In this document: piece by piece, positions 33,119-40,803 of the stretch
Layout: every line of letters begins with the position of its first letter
How positions within the stretch are numbered: the first letter of the stretch is position 1
NCBI RefSeq assembly: GCF_009846865.1
Contig: NZ_WUWN01000010.1
Location: forward strand, 23,246-87,245
Source: Puerhibacterium puerhi
Lineage (GTDB): Bacteria; Actinomycetota; Actinomycetes; Actinomycetales; Cellulomonadaceae
Reading direction: 5' to 3'
Length of the DNA stretch: 64,000 nt
Position numbers and translations under genes: made by a program
Notes under the pieces: model-generated
Told to the model about the DNA's origin: nothing
Seen by the model: only the letters and a program-made list of their open reading frames with translations
Databases searched by the model: none

Positions 33119-34048
33119 TCAGATGCGCCCGGTGTTGAGTCGCTCCTGCAGGGCCTCGACGGCGGTGGACGGCTTCCAGAGCTCGCCGTCGGCCTTGGTG
33201 CCGAGGTCCTGCTGCAGGGCGGTGAAGTACTGCGGGCCGGCCTTGCCGTCGATCGCGCCCTTGTAGCGCCCGCGGTCGCGCAGGATCTCCTGGTGTCGGC
33301 GGATGGTGGGGGAGCCGCCGTCGCCGGTCTTGCCGGTCCAGTCCCAGCCGGTGGTGCAGCCGGGGTTGTCGTCGCGCCAGGTGGCCGACTGGCGGGAGAC
33401 CTCGCCGTCGACGACGTCCATGTCGAGCACCTGCTGCAGCCGGGTGGTGGTGCCGGTGCCCCACTTGCCGTCGACGTCGAGCTTGGCCTGGCCGGACGGC
33501 GTGGGGGTCGGGGCGGAGGCGCCGCCCCCGCCGGAGACCACGCCGCCGAGCGCGGCGGCCTTGCGGGCGACGTCGTCCAGGCGCGGCAGCAGGTACGGGC
33601 CGGGGCAGGCGGTGGCCACGCCGTACTCCTGGTGGCCCTTGAGGCTGGCGCGCACCGGGGCGAACCGGTGGCGCTGGGCGATGTCGGCGTACAGGCGGAT
33701 GAGGGTGTCCATCGCGGCCGCGGAGATGCGCCACTCGGGGGCGCCGGTCTCGTTCTGGATCTCGACGGTGATCTTGTCGTCGTCGTTCGCGTAGGCCGAC
33801 GTCGTCCAGGCGCGGTACTCCTCCGGCACCGACCCGATCAGCGAGCCGTTGTTGCGGATGATGTAGTTCGCGCTGGCCGGGTCGTTCGACGTCACCAGCC
33901 GGCGGATGCCGGAGTCGTTGGTCGCGGCGTGGTGGTGGACGTTCAGGCCGTTGATCCGCACGCCCTTGGGCCGGGCGGACCACTTCTTGCCCCCCTTGTA
34001 GCGACCGGTCGGGGGCATGACCTCGTTCGTGAGCGGGCTGTAGACCAT
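33119..34048 (-). CDS. Endolysin: N-acetylmuramoyl-L-alanine amidase with peptidoglycan-binding C-terminus
   Basis: The 309-residue lysin has an Amidase_2 domain (residues 25-170 or so) with zinc ligands in LNVHHHA and in KGHQEYGVATACPGP (His and Cys), and NYIIRNNGSLIGSVPEEYRA as the substrate groove. A Gly/Pro linker leads to a C-terminal region with KLDVDGKWGTGTTTRLQQVL and a second copy-like segment (GAIDGKAGPQYFTALQ), typical of peptidoglycan-binding repeats. There is no signal peptide, so it depends on the holins. It cuts wall peptides from muramic acid at lysis. Confidence 0.93.
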   Translation of the reverse strand: MVYSPLTNEVMPPTGRYKGGKKWSARPKGVRINGLNVHHHAATNDSGIRRLVTSNDPASANYIIRNNGSLIGSVPEEYRAWTTSAYANDDDKITVEIQNETGAPEWRISAAAMDTLIRLYADIAQRHRFAPVRASLKGHQEYGVATACPGPYLLPRLDDVARKAAALGGVVSGGGGASAPTPTPSGQAKLDVDGKWGTGTTTRLQQVLDMDVVDGEVSRQSATWRDDNPGCTTGWDWTGKTGDGGSPTIRRHQEILRDRGRYKGAIDGKAGPQYFTALQQDLGTKADGELWKPSTAVEALQERLNTGRI

Positions 34049-34136
34049 GGCGGGTGCCTCCCGGGCATGACGAAGGCCGCGAGCGCCCGGGGGCGGTCGC
34101 GGCCTGCTGGTGGGTGTGGGTGTGGGTGTGGGTGGG

Positions 34137-34577
34137 TCAGTCGCCGTCGGGCGGCGGGTAGGCGGGGTCGAGGTCGCGCAGGCGGCGGCTGGCGGTGGCG
34201 GCCTCGCGGCGGGCGGACTCGGCGGTGTCCTGCACGCGGCGCACGTCGCCGCGCACGCCCTCGAGTTCGGCGCGCTGCTGGCGGTTCTCCTCGCGCAGGC
34301 CGCCGATGTCGCGGCGCATCTCGGCCACGCCGGCGAGCACCGCGTCGAGCTTGGAGCCGAGGCCGTCGACGTCGTTGCGCAGGTTCGTCTTGTGGTCGTT
34401 GGCGACGTGCTCGCGCACCTTCTCGGTCTTGCCGAGCAGCTCGTCGAGCCGCGGCTTGAGCCACCTCGCCGCCAGGCCCAGAGCGACGACGGCCGCGGTG
34501 CCGAGCACGGTGCCGAGCGCGCCGAGCAGGCCGCCGGACGTGGCGACCTGCTCGGCGGCCTGCTCCATGAACGTCAT
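34137..34577 (-). CDS. DUF2746-like membrane and coiled-coil protein
   Basis: The 146-residue protein has one N-terminal membrane helix (LLGALGTVLGTAAVVALGLA) followed by HVANDHKTNLRNDVDGLGSK and a long coiled coil, a pattern I recognise from DUF2746 proteins of actinophages located near the lysis genes. A holin-like or minor structural role is possible. It starts in an ATGA overlap with the small gene upstream. Confidence 0.75.
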   Translation of the reverse strand: MTFMEQAAEQVATSGGLLGALGTVLGTAAVVALGLAARWLKPRLDELLGKTEKVREHVANDHKTNLRNDVDGLGSKLDAVLAGVAEMRRDIGGLREENRQQRAELEGVRGDVRRVQDTAESARREAATASRRLRDLDPAYPPPDGD

Positions 34578-34753
34578 GCCTCGGTGGCCTCCGCCGGTGC
34601 GGTGTCGGCGAGCTGGGCCTCGAGCTCGCGGACGCGTGCCTCGGCCTGCTCGGCGCGGGCCGTCTGGATCGCGACGGCGAACGTCGCATCGGACAGCTGG
34701 ACGCGCAGGGAGTTCATGACGCCGTTGACGTCGACCTGCGTGGGCTCGTTCAT
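34574..34753 (-). CDS. 59-residue coiled-coil prophage protein
   Basis: The frame begins MNEPTQVDVNGVMNSLRVQL and continues with AEQAEARVRELEAQL, a heptad-rich helix. It overlaps both neighbours by ATGA, which strongly supports translation although it is below the usual length cut-off. Function unknown; it may assist tail or lysis proteins. Confidence 0.75.
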   Translation of the reverse strand: MNEPTQVDVNGVMNSLRVQLSDATFAVAIQTARAEQAEARVRELEAQLADTAPAEATEA

Positions 34754-37700
34754 GGTGTCTCCGTGGTGGTGAGGAGGGACTCGAGGATGGCCACGCGCTC
34801 GACCAGGGAGCGCACGACCGGGATGAGGAGCAGCGGCAGCCGGTCGTACATCACGCCGGTGAGGGTGCCGTCCTCGTCGTAGGTGCAGAACTCGGCCAGG
34901 CCGGCGGCCTCGACCTCTTCAGCGACGACGCCCGGGATGCGCGGCAGGTGCACCCCGGCGCGGGCGACGACGTCGGGATCGAGGCTGGCCAGGTCGTCGG
35001 TGGCGCGGACCTCGTCGAGCGCCGAGTGCTGACGGTCGTACATGCCCCGGTCGATCCAGTCGCGCACCGGGACGTCGAGCACCCTGGCCGGGTTGACCGA
35101 GGCGTCGATGTCGGCGATGTCGACCTTCGCGGCCCGCAGCGAGCCGTTGCCGCGGTAGATGCTCGCCCTCCCGGTAGGAGAGACGATCATGGTCAGCGGC
35201 TGACCGGCGGCGGTGGTGGCCGGCAGGTTGTAGAAGGACAGCAAGTTCGAGCGGGTGTAGATGGCGATCTCGCCGGAGGAGTTCGCCATGGAGATGTAGC
35301 CGCGGTTGGGCGAGCCGATGTACCAGGACCCACCGCCGTGCACCAGGACGCGCGCGTTGTCGTTGTTCGAGTTGCCCGTCGAGGTCTCCTCCACGCGCAG
35401 CTGCGCGTAGTTCGACTTCACGCCGTCGTAGGTGGTCACGCCCAACGCGAGCGTCGAGCGGAGCGCACCGTAGGCCGGGCCACGGATCCATCCGTGCTGA
35501 TTGCCCTCGACCGAGTTCCACGCTCCGACGAGCAGCGCCAGCGCGCCGTCCTCGTCGTAGAACGACAGCTGGTTGTTGGTGTTGATCTGCAGCCGCGTCG
35601 TCCCTGAGGAGTCGTAGCCCAGGACACCGCTGAAGCTGGCATTGGTCATCACGCTCAGCCGGTTCCTGCCGGCGGTGTCCATGAGCCACAGCGCGGTCGT
35701 CTCACCGTTGACGCCGATCGTCATGCGGTTGACGTTGCGGCTGTCGAACATCCACAGGTTCGGGTCGCCCCCGGTGGAGCTCGTCAGCAGCGCGCGACTG
35801 CCGCTGTCCGCGGTCTGGACGGACGCACCGACCACCGAGCCACCCCGGATCGTGCCACCGACGATCGACGCGGTGTCGCCCTCGATCTGCACGGTCAGGT
35901 TGCCCGAGGTGTCGTAGGCGCGAAGCCCCGACTCGCTGATCTTGACGCCGCGGTTGGCCTGCGCCACGGACTGGATCAGCGCACCCGTGATCGACGCGGT
36001 GCTGCCTTCGAGCTGAACCGTCAGGTTGCCCGCATTGTCGTAGGCGCGAAGCCCCGACTCGCTGATCTTGACGCCGCGGTTGGCCTGCGCCAGCGACTGG
36101 ATCAGCGCACCCGTGATGACGTACCCGTCCATCACCCCGACGATGAAGTTGTCGGCCGTCAAGGTGTTCGCCTTGACGTGAACGCCCTCGATCTCCTTGG
36201 CCTTGATGTGCCTGCCCAGGATGCTGCCGTCGACGATCAGCGATGCGTCGGTGGCGTTGGTCAGCGAGGGGTTCAGCACGAGGGTGTCGCCGGCCGTCTC
36301 ACCCCAGTAGTTCTTGTCGAGGTAGATGGTGGCGGACGCGGCCGTTTCTGGCGCCTCGACGATGTAGTCGATGTAGCGGGCATCGGCGCCGTAGCGGTCT
36401 GCGGGCACGGGGTCCGACGTGGCCGTGCGGACTGACGCGCCGGCCGCGTCGTGGAACTGGATCGCCGCGCGAACCCGCCGCCCCGCCGCAGGGGCCTCGG
36501 GGAAGCTGCCCGCGATGCCGATACCAACCCGGAACCGGTAGCTCGACCCGGGGTCGACGTCGAACGATCCCACCCGGTTGTTGCGCGAGGTGCCGCCGAA
36601 CCGCAGCGCGATGAACCCAGAGAAGGTGCCGTTCGTGCCGCCACTGCCGCGCGCAGCGATGACCCAGCCAAGGTCGGCGTCATTGAGCCCACGAATCGCG
36701 CTTCCGGTCCAGCCGACGTGCGGCTCGGTGCCGGATTCCGGGCTCCACGGGATCATGTTCGGCCCCGCGCCGATCAGCGCTTCGTTGGCCAGCACCTTGC
36801 CGGCGATCAGCTTGGCCGTCCAGATTCTCTGCGCGACCTGCGTGTCGACGGTGGCATTGCTGGCGAACAGGTTGGCGACGTCGGCACGCTGGAACGCCGC
36901 AGTGCTGGCCGCGATCTTCTGCGCCACGGCCTCGATGACCTCGGCCGACCCCGCCGTCAGCTTGCCGACGTCCAGCCCGGCGAGCACACCGTTGCCCAGC
37001 TGGGAAGGTGTCCACGTGCCCCCGGCGTCCCCGGCCGCGGTCTGTGTCCACTGCCCGATGACGACGCCGGACAGGCTGCCCTGGTGGCGGAACCAGGTGC
37101 TGTTCTGCGGCGCCTTGTCGTTCGACGTCGGAGCGGCGGTGGAGTGGAAGATCCGCGGGGTGCCCTTGGCGGTGGAGCTAGCCGCCGTCGCCAGCGAGCC
37201 CGCCTGCCCGGACTGCTGGATCGCGGTGGCGACCTCAGACTCGGCCTCGGTGATCCTCTCCTGGGCATTGGCGATGTCCTGCTGTGCCTTGGTGACCTTC
37301 GGGTTCAGCAGGTCGAGGTCTTCGCGGTTCTTCTCGATCGCCTCGGTGATGTTCTTGTCGATGTCATCGACGACCAGCGGGGTCGGGGTGGCGTAGTTCG
37401 ACCAGGCCGACCAGCTCGAGGCGTTGCCCGAACGGTCCACCGCGCGAGCGCGGTAGCGGACCTGCTGGTTGTACGGCAGGCCGGTGACCAGGATGTAGCC
37501 GCCGGTCTTGTCGAGGATCGAGTCGACCGGGTTGGTCGCGCCCTCCTGGATCACCTCGACCCGGTCGAAGTCGAGCGGCATCGTCCCACCGGCGGCGGTC
37601 TTACCGTCCCACGTCACCCGCACCACGGCGCGCGACACCGACGCGACCGGTGCCGAGGGCACCGCTGGCGGGGTGACGTCGTCCTCCACGGTGACGGTCA

Positions 37701-39207
37701 CGACGCTCGACCAGGCGCCCGGCACCGCGGAGTAGCGGCCACGAGCGCGCACCTTCACCTGCAGCACCTCACCGACGGCCACCGGCTGGTAGGTCGCCTG
37801 CGAGTCGTCCGCCGACATGACGACACTCCACGGCGCACCAACGACGTTGCGCCGCACCGCAACCTGGTAGTCGGCAATCTCCATCGCCGTGCCGTCGGTC
37901 GCGGTCGTGACGTCGCCCCAGTCCATCGACAGCACGCCGCGAGCGGCGCCGTCGGTGTCGATGTAGGCGTCGGAGGACACGACCAGCCCGGGCGGTGCGG
38001 CCGGCTGGCGCCGGTCGGGGCCCTCCGGCGCCGGGCGTGCGCCCGACCCGCCGTCAGCGGTAGCTCCGCCGGTGATGCCGGCCATGCGCTTGGCGCGGCG
38101 CAGCTCGGCGTCCAGCACCCGGTCGTTCAGCACGACCGACCCGCCCGGCACGCCGCCCTCGAGCGTGAGCGTCACCTGAGCGACACGTACCCGCTCGGCC
38201 TGGACGTTCGTCGGGGCGGTGATCCACTGCCCGGGCGCGTAGTCCACCATCGGCCAGAACTGCGCGCCGGACAGCGTCAGGCTGCGGGTGTACTGCGCAC
38301 GTGTGCGCGCCCGCCGCTCGAGCTCAGCCTGCACGAGCGTGCGCGCGGTGCCGTCGTCGCTCACCCCGCCCTGAGAGATGTAGCCCTCCCACACGCCCCA
38401 CGGCGTCGGCGCGGACGGGTTGTCCAGCGTGAGCGCCAGGCCGTTGTCACCGCGCAGCAGTACCCGCCCGACGATCTCCTCGAGCGACTCGTTCGAGGGC
38501 GCCTCACCCACGTCACGCCCCAGGTGCAGCCGCACCGACGCGGACCGGTCCGCCGCCAGCACCGTGTCGGCGTTCCACACCAGCAGCTGGCGGCCGCGGG
38601 TGCGCCAGTCGCACATACCCTGGGCGGTGAGGCTGTCGAGGACCTGGAAGACCTCGATGCCGGGCTCGAGGTAGAGGGTGACGACCTTGGCCCAGGCCTG
38701 GCCGGCGGCGTCACGGTTGGTGTCGAAGCCAAGGGTGACGGGCACGCCGCCGCGCGCGGCGTTCTCACCCATGAGGGTGGCGATGATCGTGCCGGCCGAG
38801 GCGGAGTAGAACGGGCGCTTACCGGCCTGGGAGTGGTCCTCCGGCAGGACGTTGCTCAGGTCCAGCAGGCGGGCCTTGCGCAGCAGCCAGCCGTAGGACG
38901 GCGCGGTGATCGTGACCGTCCGGGACTGGTCTGCCAGATCGTCGTCCTTGGCGATCCACAGGAACCGCCCGCCGTCCGGCTCGACCCACGCCCCGCCGTG
39001 GTCGGTGACCTCGACGGCCAGCTCGACGCCCTGCGACAGCGCGCGGTCCAGGATCGTGCCACCCAGCGCGAGCCGCGAGTAGGTCGCGCTCAGCGCCCCG
39101 GCGTCGTCATGGGGGAACGACGCCTCGAGCTTGAGCGGCTGCGGCAGCAGCCCGAGCCGCTCACCGGCCGGGGCGTAGGCCACCAGGCGGATGCCGAAGT
39201 CAGCCAA
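34750..39207 (-). CDS. Large minor tail / receptor-binding protein with FnIII and S74 chaperone domains
   Basis: The 1485-residue protein has four parts: an N-terminal tail-hub-like region (residues 1-370 or so, resembling siphovirus Gp37-type tail proteins); fibronectin III domains (405-605) plus a coiled coil (607-690); a long central beta-rich region with a 42-residue tandem repeat near 1033-1116; and a C-terminal Peptidase_S74-like intramolecular chaperone (about 1380-1485: ARVLDVPVRDWIDRGMYDRQ, VVAEEVEAAGLAEF). Such chaperones trimerise fibres and then cut themselves off. It probably bears host recognition. Confidence 0.85.
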   Translation of the reverse strand: MADFGIRLVAYAPAGERLGLLPQPLKLEASFPHDDAGALSATYSRLALGGTILDRALSQGVELAVEVTDHGGAWVEPDGGRFLWIAKDDDLADQSRTVTITAPSYGWLLRKARLLDLSNVLPEDHSQAGKRPFYSASAGTIIATLMGENAARGGVPVTLGFDTNRDAAGQAWAKVVTLYLEPGIEVFQVLDSLTAQGMCDWRTRGRQLLVWNADTVLAADRSASVRLHLGRDVGEAPSNESLEEIVGRVLLRGDNGLALTLDNPSAPTPWGVWEGYISQGGVSDDGTARTLVQAELERRARTRAQYTRSLTLSGAQFWPMVDYAPGQWITAPTNVQAERVRVAQVTLTLEGGVPGGSVVLNDRVLDAELRRAKRMAGITGGATADGGSGARPAPEGPDRRQPAAPPGLVVSSDAYIDTDGAARGVLSMDWGDVTTATDGTAMEIADYQVAVRRNVVGAPWSVVMSADDSQATYQPVAVGEVLQVKVRARGRYSAVPGAWSSVVTVTVEDDVTPPAVPSAPVASVSRAVVRVTWDGKTAAGGTMPLDFDRVEVIQEGATNPVDSILDKTGGYILVTGLPYNQQVRYRARAVDRSGNASSWSAWSNYATPTPLVVDDIDKNITEAIEKNREDLDLLNPKVTKAQQDIANAQERITEAESEVATAIQQSGQAGSLATAASSTAKGTPRIFHSTAAPTSNDKAPQNSTWFRHQGSLSGVVIGQWTQTAAGDAGGTWTPSQLGNGVLAGLDVGKLTAGSAEVIEAVAQKIAASTAAFQRADVANLFASNATVDTQVAQRIWTAKLIAGKVLANEALIGAGPNMIPWSPESGTEPHVGWTGSAIRGLNDADLGWVIAARGSGGTNGTFSGFIALRFGGTSRNNRVGSFDVDPGSSYRFRVGIGIAGSFPEAPAAGRRVRAAIQFHDAAGASVRTATSDPVPADRYGADARYIDYIVEAPETAASATIYLDKNYWGETAGDTLVLNPSLTNATDASLIVDGSILGRHIKAKEIEGVHVKANTLTADNFIVGVMDGYVITGALIQSLAQANRGVKISESGLRAYDNAGNLTVQLEGSTASITGALIQSVAQANRGVKISESGLRAYDTSGNLTVQIEGDTASIVGGTIRGGSVVGASVQTADSGSRALLTSSTGGDPNLWMFDSRNVNRMTIGVNGETTALWLMDTAGRNRLSVMTNASFSGVLGYDSSGTTRLQINTNNQLSFYDEDGALALLVGAWNSVEGNQHGWIRGPAYGALRSTLALGVTTYDGVKSNYAQLRVEETSTGNSNNDNARVLVHGGGSWYIGSPNRGYISMANSSGEIAIYTRSNLLSFYNLPATTAAGQPLTMIVSPTGRASIYRGNGSLRAAKVDIADIDASVNPARVLDVPVRDWIDRGMYDRQHSALDEVRATDDLASLDPDVVARAGVHLPRIPGVVAEEVEAAGLAEFCTYDEDGTLTGVMYDRLPLLLIPVVRSLVERVAILESLLTTTETP
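35857..36108 (-). repeat. 126-bp tandem duplication in the tail gene
   Basis: Two in-frame copies (36108-35983 and 35982-35857) each encode 42 residues starting ALIQS and containing QANRGVKISESGLRAYD. A 50-odd-base core is identical at the DNA level, so the duplication is recent or kept uniform. The unit may be one turn of a beta-helix or fibre repeat. Confidence 0.85.
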
Positions 39208-39254
39208 CAGATTTCACCCTCTCTCGGCACACGCTGACCGGTACGGTCGCGGCC

Positions 39255-39488
39255 GTGACTGAATACCGCCTCGTGACGTTCGCGTTCCCTGCCAGCCAGC
39301 TACTGCCGCCCGTCGGCACGGTCAACGTGCGGACCATCGACTTCGCCGGGTCGATCCCCGAGCTCGCCGAGCACATGGACGGCTGGGAGGTCATCAACAC
39401 CCAGCTGATCCCTGGCGGTGACGTCATCTACGTCACCTACTCGCTGCGCACGAACGTCGCCGTCCCTGGTGGGACGCAGGCGGTATAG
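39255..39488 (+). CDS. Rightward cargo gene antisense to a tail-region gene
   Basis: The 77-residue protein (EYRLVTFAFPASQLLPPVGT to DGWEVINTQLIPGGDVIYVT) resembles small DUF4177-like proteins. Its third codon positions are GC-rich throughout, whereas those of the opposing frame over the same bases fall sharply, so this strand is the coding one here. It is the only rightward gene within the late operon. A TACGGT box eight bases before the GTG may be a leaderless -10. I infer a moron-type insertion. Confidence 0.65.
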   Translation: MTEYRLVTFAFPASQLLPPVGTVNVRTIDFAGSIPELAEHMDGWEVINTQLIPGGDVIYVTYSLRTNVAVPGGTQAV

Positions 39489-39605
39489 CCCCGGCTCGGT
39501 CGGGTCGATCCTGATCGTCGGCAGCACGTGCACGCTGCCGGACCTCAGGTCCGCCACATGCACGTTCTGAGCGGCGATCAGCGCGGAGTCGAACGTCGGT
39601 CTCAT
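39300..39605 (-). CDS. Small tail-region protein whose 3' part is overlaid by an antisense gene
   Basis: The 101-codon frame starts in an ATGA overlap with its upstream neighbour, which supports real translation. The first 45 residues or so (RPTFDSALIAAQNVHVADLR, IDPTEPGLYRLRP) look like a genuine small beta protein. After about 39470 codon quality drops and the frame runs antisense to 39255-39488, so the original C-terminus was probably replaced by the insertion. Function unknown. Confidence 0.6.
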   Translation of the reverse strand: MRPTFDSALIAAQNVHVADLRSGSVHVLPTIRIDPTEPGLYRLRPTRDGDVRAQRVGDVDDVTARDQLGVDDLPAVHVLGELGDRPGEVDGPHVDRADGRQ

Positions 39606-39967
39606 GAGGGGTCTCCCATCGGAGCGGGCTCGGCCGGCGCCATTGGATCGCCAGGCGCGGGATCAGGTTCGGGGTCGGTCTCGGAGGCTGTCGCCGCGCG
39701 CATGGCCGCGTCCGCGGTGCCCTGAGCCGCGGTCGCGGCGGCCAGCGCGGCGTTCGCGAGCGCCGCGGCGTTCGCGGCCGCAGAGGTCGCGGCGATCGCA
39801 CGCTCTTCCGCGGCGGCCGCGCGCGCCTCGGCTGCCGCAGCGCGAGCGGTCAGGTCGGCGATCGGGTCCTGCGTCGGGTCACCGTCCGTCGGGTCACCCT
39901 CTGTCGGGTCGGCCTCCGTCGGGTCGGCCGGCTCGTCGGTGGGTTCGGTGTCGACGACTTCGCTCAC
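39602..39967 (-). CDS. Low-complexity Ala-rich coiled-coil protein
   Basis: The 121-residue protein starts with DPTEADPTEGDPTDGDPTQD, a degenerate DPTxG/A repeat, continues with a long Ala/Glu helix (AAAAEARAAAAEERAIAATS) and ends in a Pro-rich tail. GAGGAGG precedes the GTG. No family is recognised. It lies between the distal tail protein and the fibre in the late operon; a spacer or adhesin-accessory role is only a guess. Confidence 0.7.
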   Translation of the reverse strand: MSEVVDTEPTDEPADPTEADPTEGDPTDGDPTQDPIADLTARAAAAEARAAAAEERAIAATSAAANAAALANAALAAATAAQGTADAAMRAATASETDPEPDPAPGDPMAPAEPAPMGDPS

Positions 39968-39977
39968 AGGTGCCTCC

Positions 39978-40802
39978 TCACAGATATGCGGGCGCGCCGC
40001 GCACCATCAGCGCGGTCGCGGTGGACAGGCCCGACCCGCTCACGCGCAGGCGCGCGCGCCGGTCGGCCGGGTCGGTGCCTTGCATGCGCGGCCAGATCTG
40101 CAGCGGACCGGCCGCTGGGTAGTCCAGGCCCGACGTGACGTCGGTGCCGCCGGTCCAGGCGGACGACGAGGCCGACCACCACGCGCGCAGCGTGCCGGCG
40201 TCCAGGTACAGGTAGCGGCCGGCCGTCAGCGCCGCGCCAGCCCAGGACAGGCCCGTGCCTGAGACGACGTCGGTCACCGCCACCGTCGTGGCCGGCCCGG
40301 TCACACGGACGATGGCGTCGGCGACCGGACCGGTCGACACCCCCAGGTGTGCGATCTCGACCGTGTCGCCGGAGGCCACGACCGTGGCCGGCGACGACGC
40401 GACTGGGCCGCGCAGGAACACGCCGGGGATCGCCAGCGCCACGCTGAACGCCGCCGTTTGCCCGGGGCGGAAGTCGTCGGGGGACAGCGACACGAGCCGT
40501 GCCGGAGCGCTGGCCGCGGCGCCGGCCGACCGTCGAGTGACGGTCAGGCCCGGCGCGGCGAGCAGCGCGACGAGCTCGGCCTGCGCTTCCTCGAGCGATG
40601 TCTGCGGCCCCACTGGCTGCAGCTTGAGGTTCAGCTGCGGCTCGTCGAACACGGGCAGCCCCGGCGCGATCACGCCGTGGCGCCCGGGTACGTCGATCGT
40701 CGCGGCGCGGACGCTGACCGGGGGGCGCCACAGGGTGCCCTTCTGGATGAACCAACGGTTGGCGTCCACCCCGGACAGCAGCCAGGTGATGTCTGCGGGC
40801 AC
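39978..40802 (-). CDS. Distal tail (Dit-like) or minor tail protein
   Basis: The 274-residue protein directly follows the tape measure, where siphoviruses encode the distal tail protein that caps the tube. The N-terminal part (RAATIDVPGRHGVIAPGLPV, EEAQAELVALLAA) fits the Dit fold region that packs against the tube, and the rest is beta-rich. Assignment rests on position and general features more than on a specific motif. Confidence 0.7.
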   Translation of the reverse strand: MPADITWLLSGVDANRWFIQKGTLWRPPVSVRAATIDVPGRHGVIAPGLPVFDEPQLNLKLQPVGPQTSLEEAQAELVALLAAPGLTVTRRSAGAAASAPARLVSLSPDDFRPGQTAAFSVALAIPGVFLRGPVASSPATVVASGDTVEIAHLGVSTGPVADAIVRVTGPATTVAVTDVVSGTGLSWAGAALTAGRYLYLDAGTLRAWWSASSSAWTGGTDVTSGLDYPAAGPLQIWPRMQGTDPADRRARLRVSGSGLSTATALMVRGAPAYL

Positions 40803-40803
40803 G

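Noticed and set aside
36451-39237. A 928-codon plus-strand frame opposite the tail gene
   Set aside because: The leftward frame has FnIII and chaperone features and continuous coupling with its neighbours; the opposite frame has no recognisable domain.
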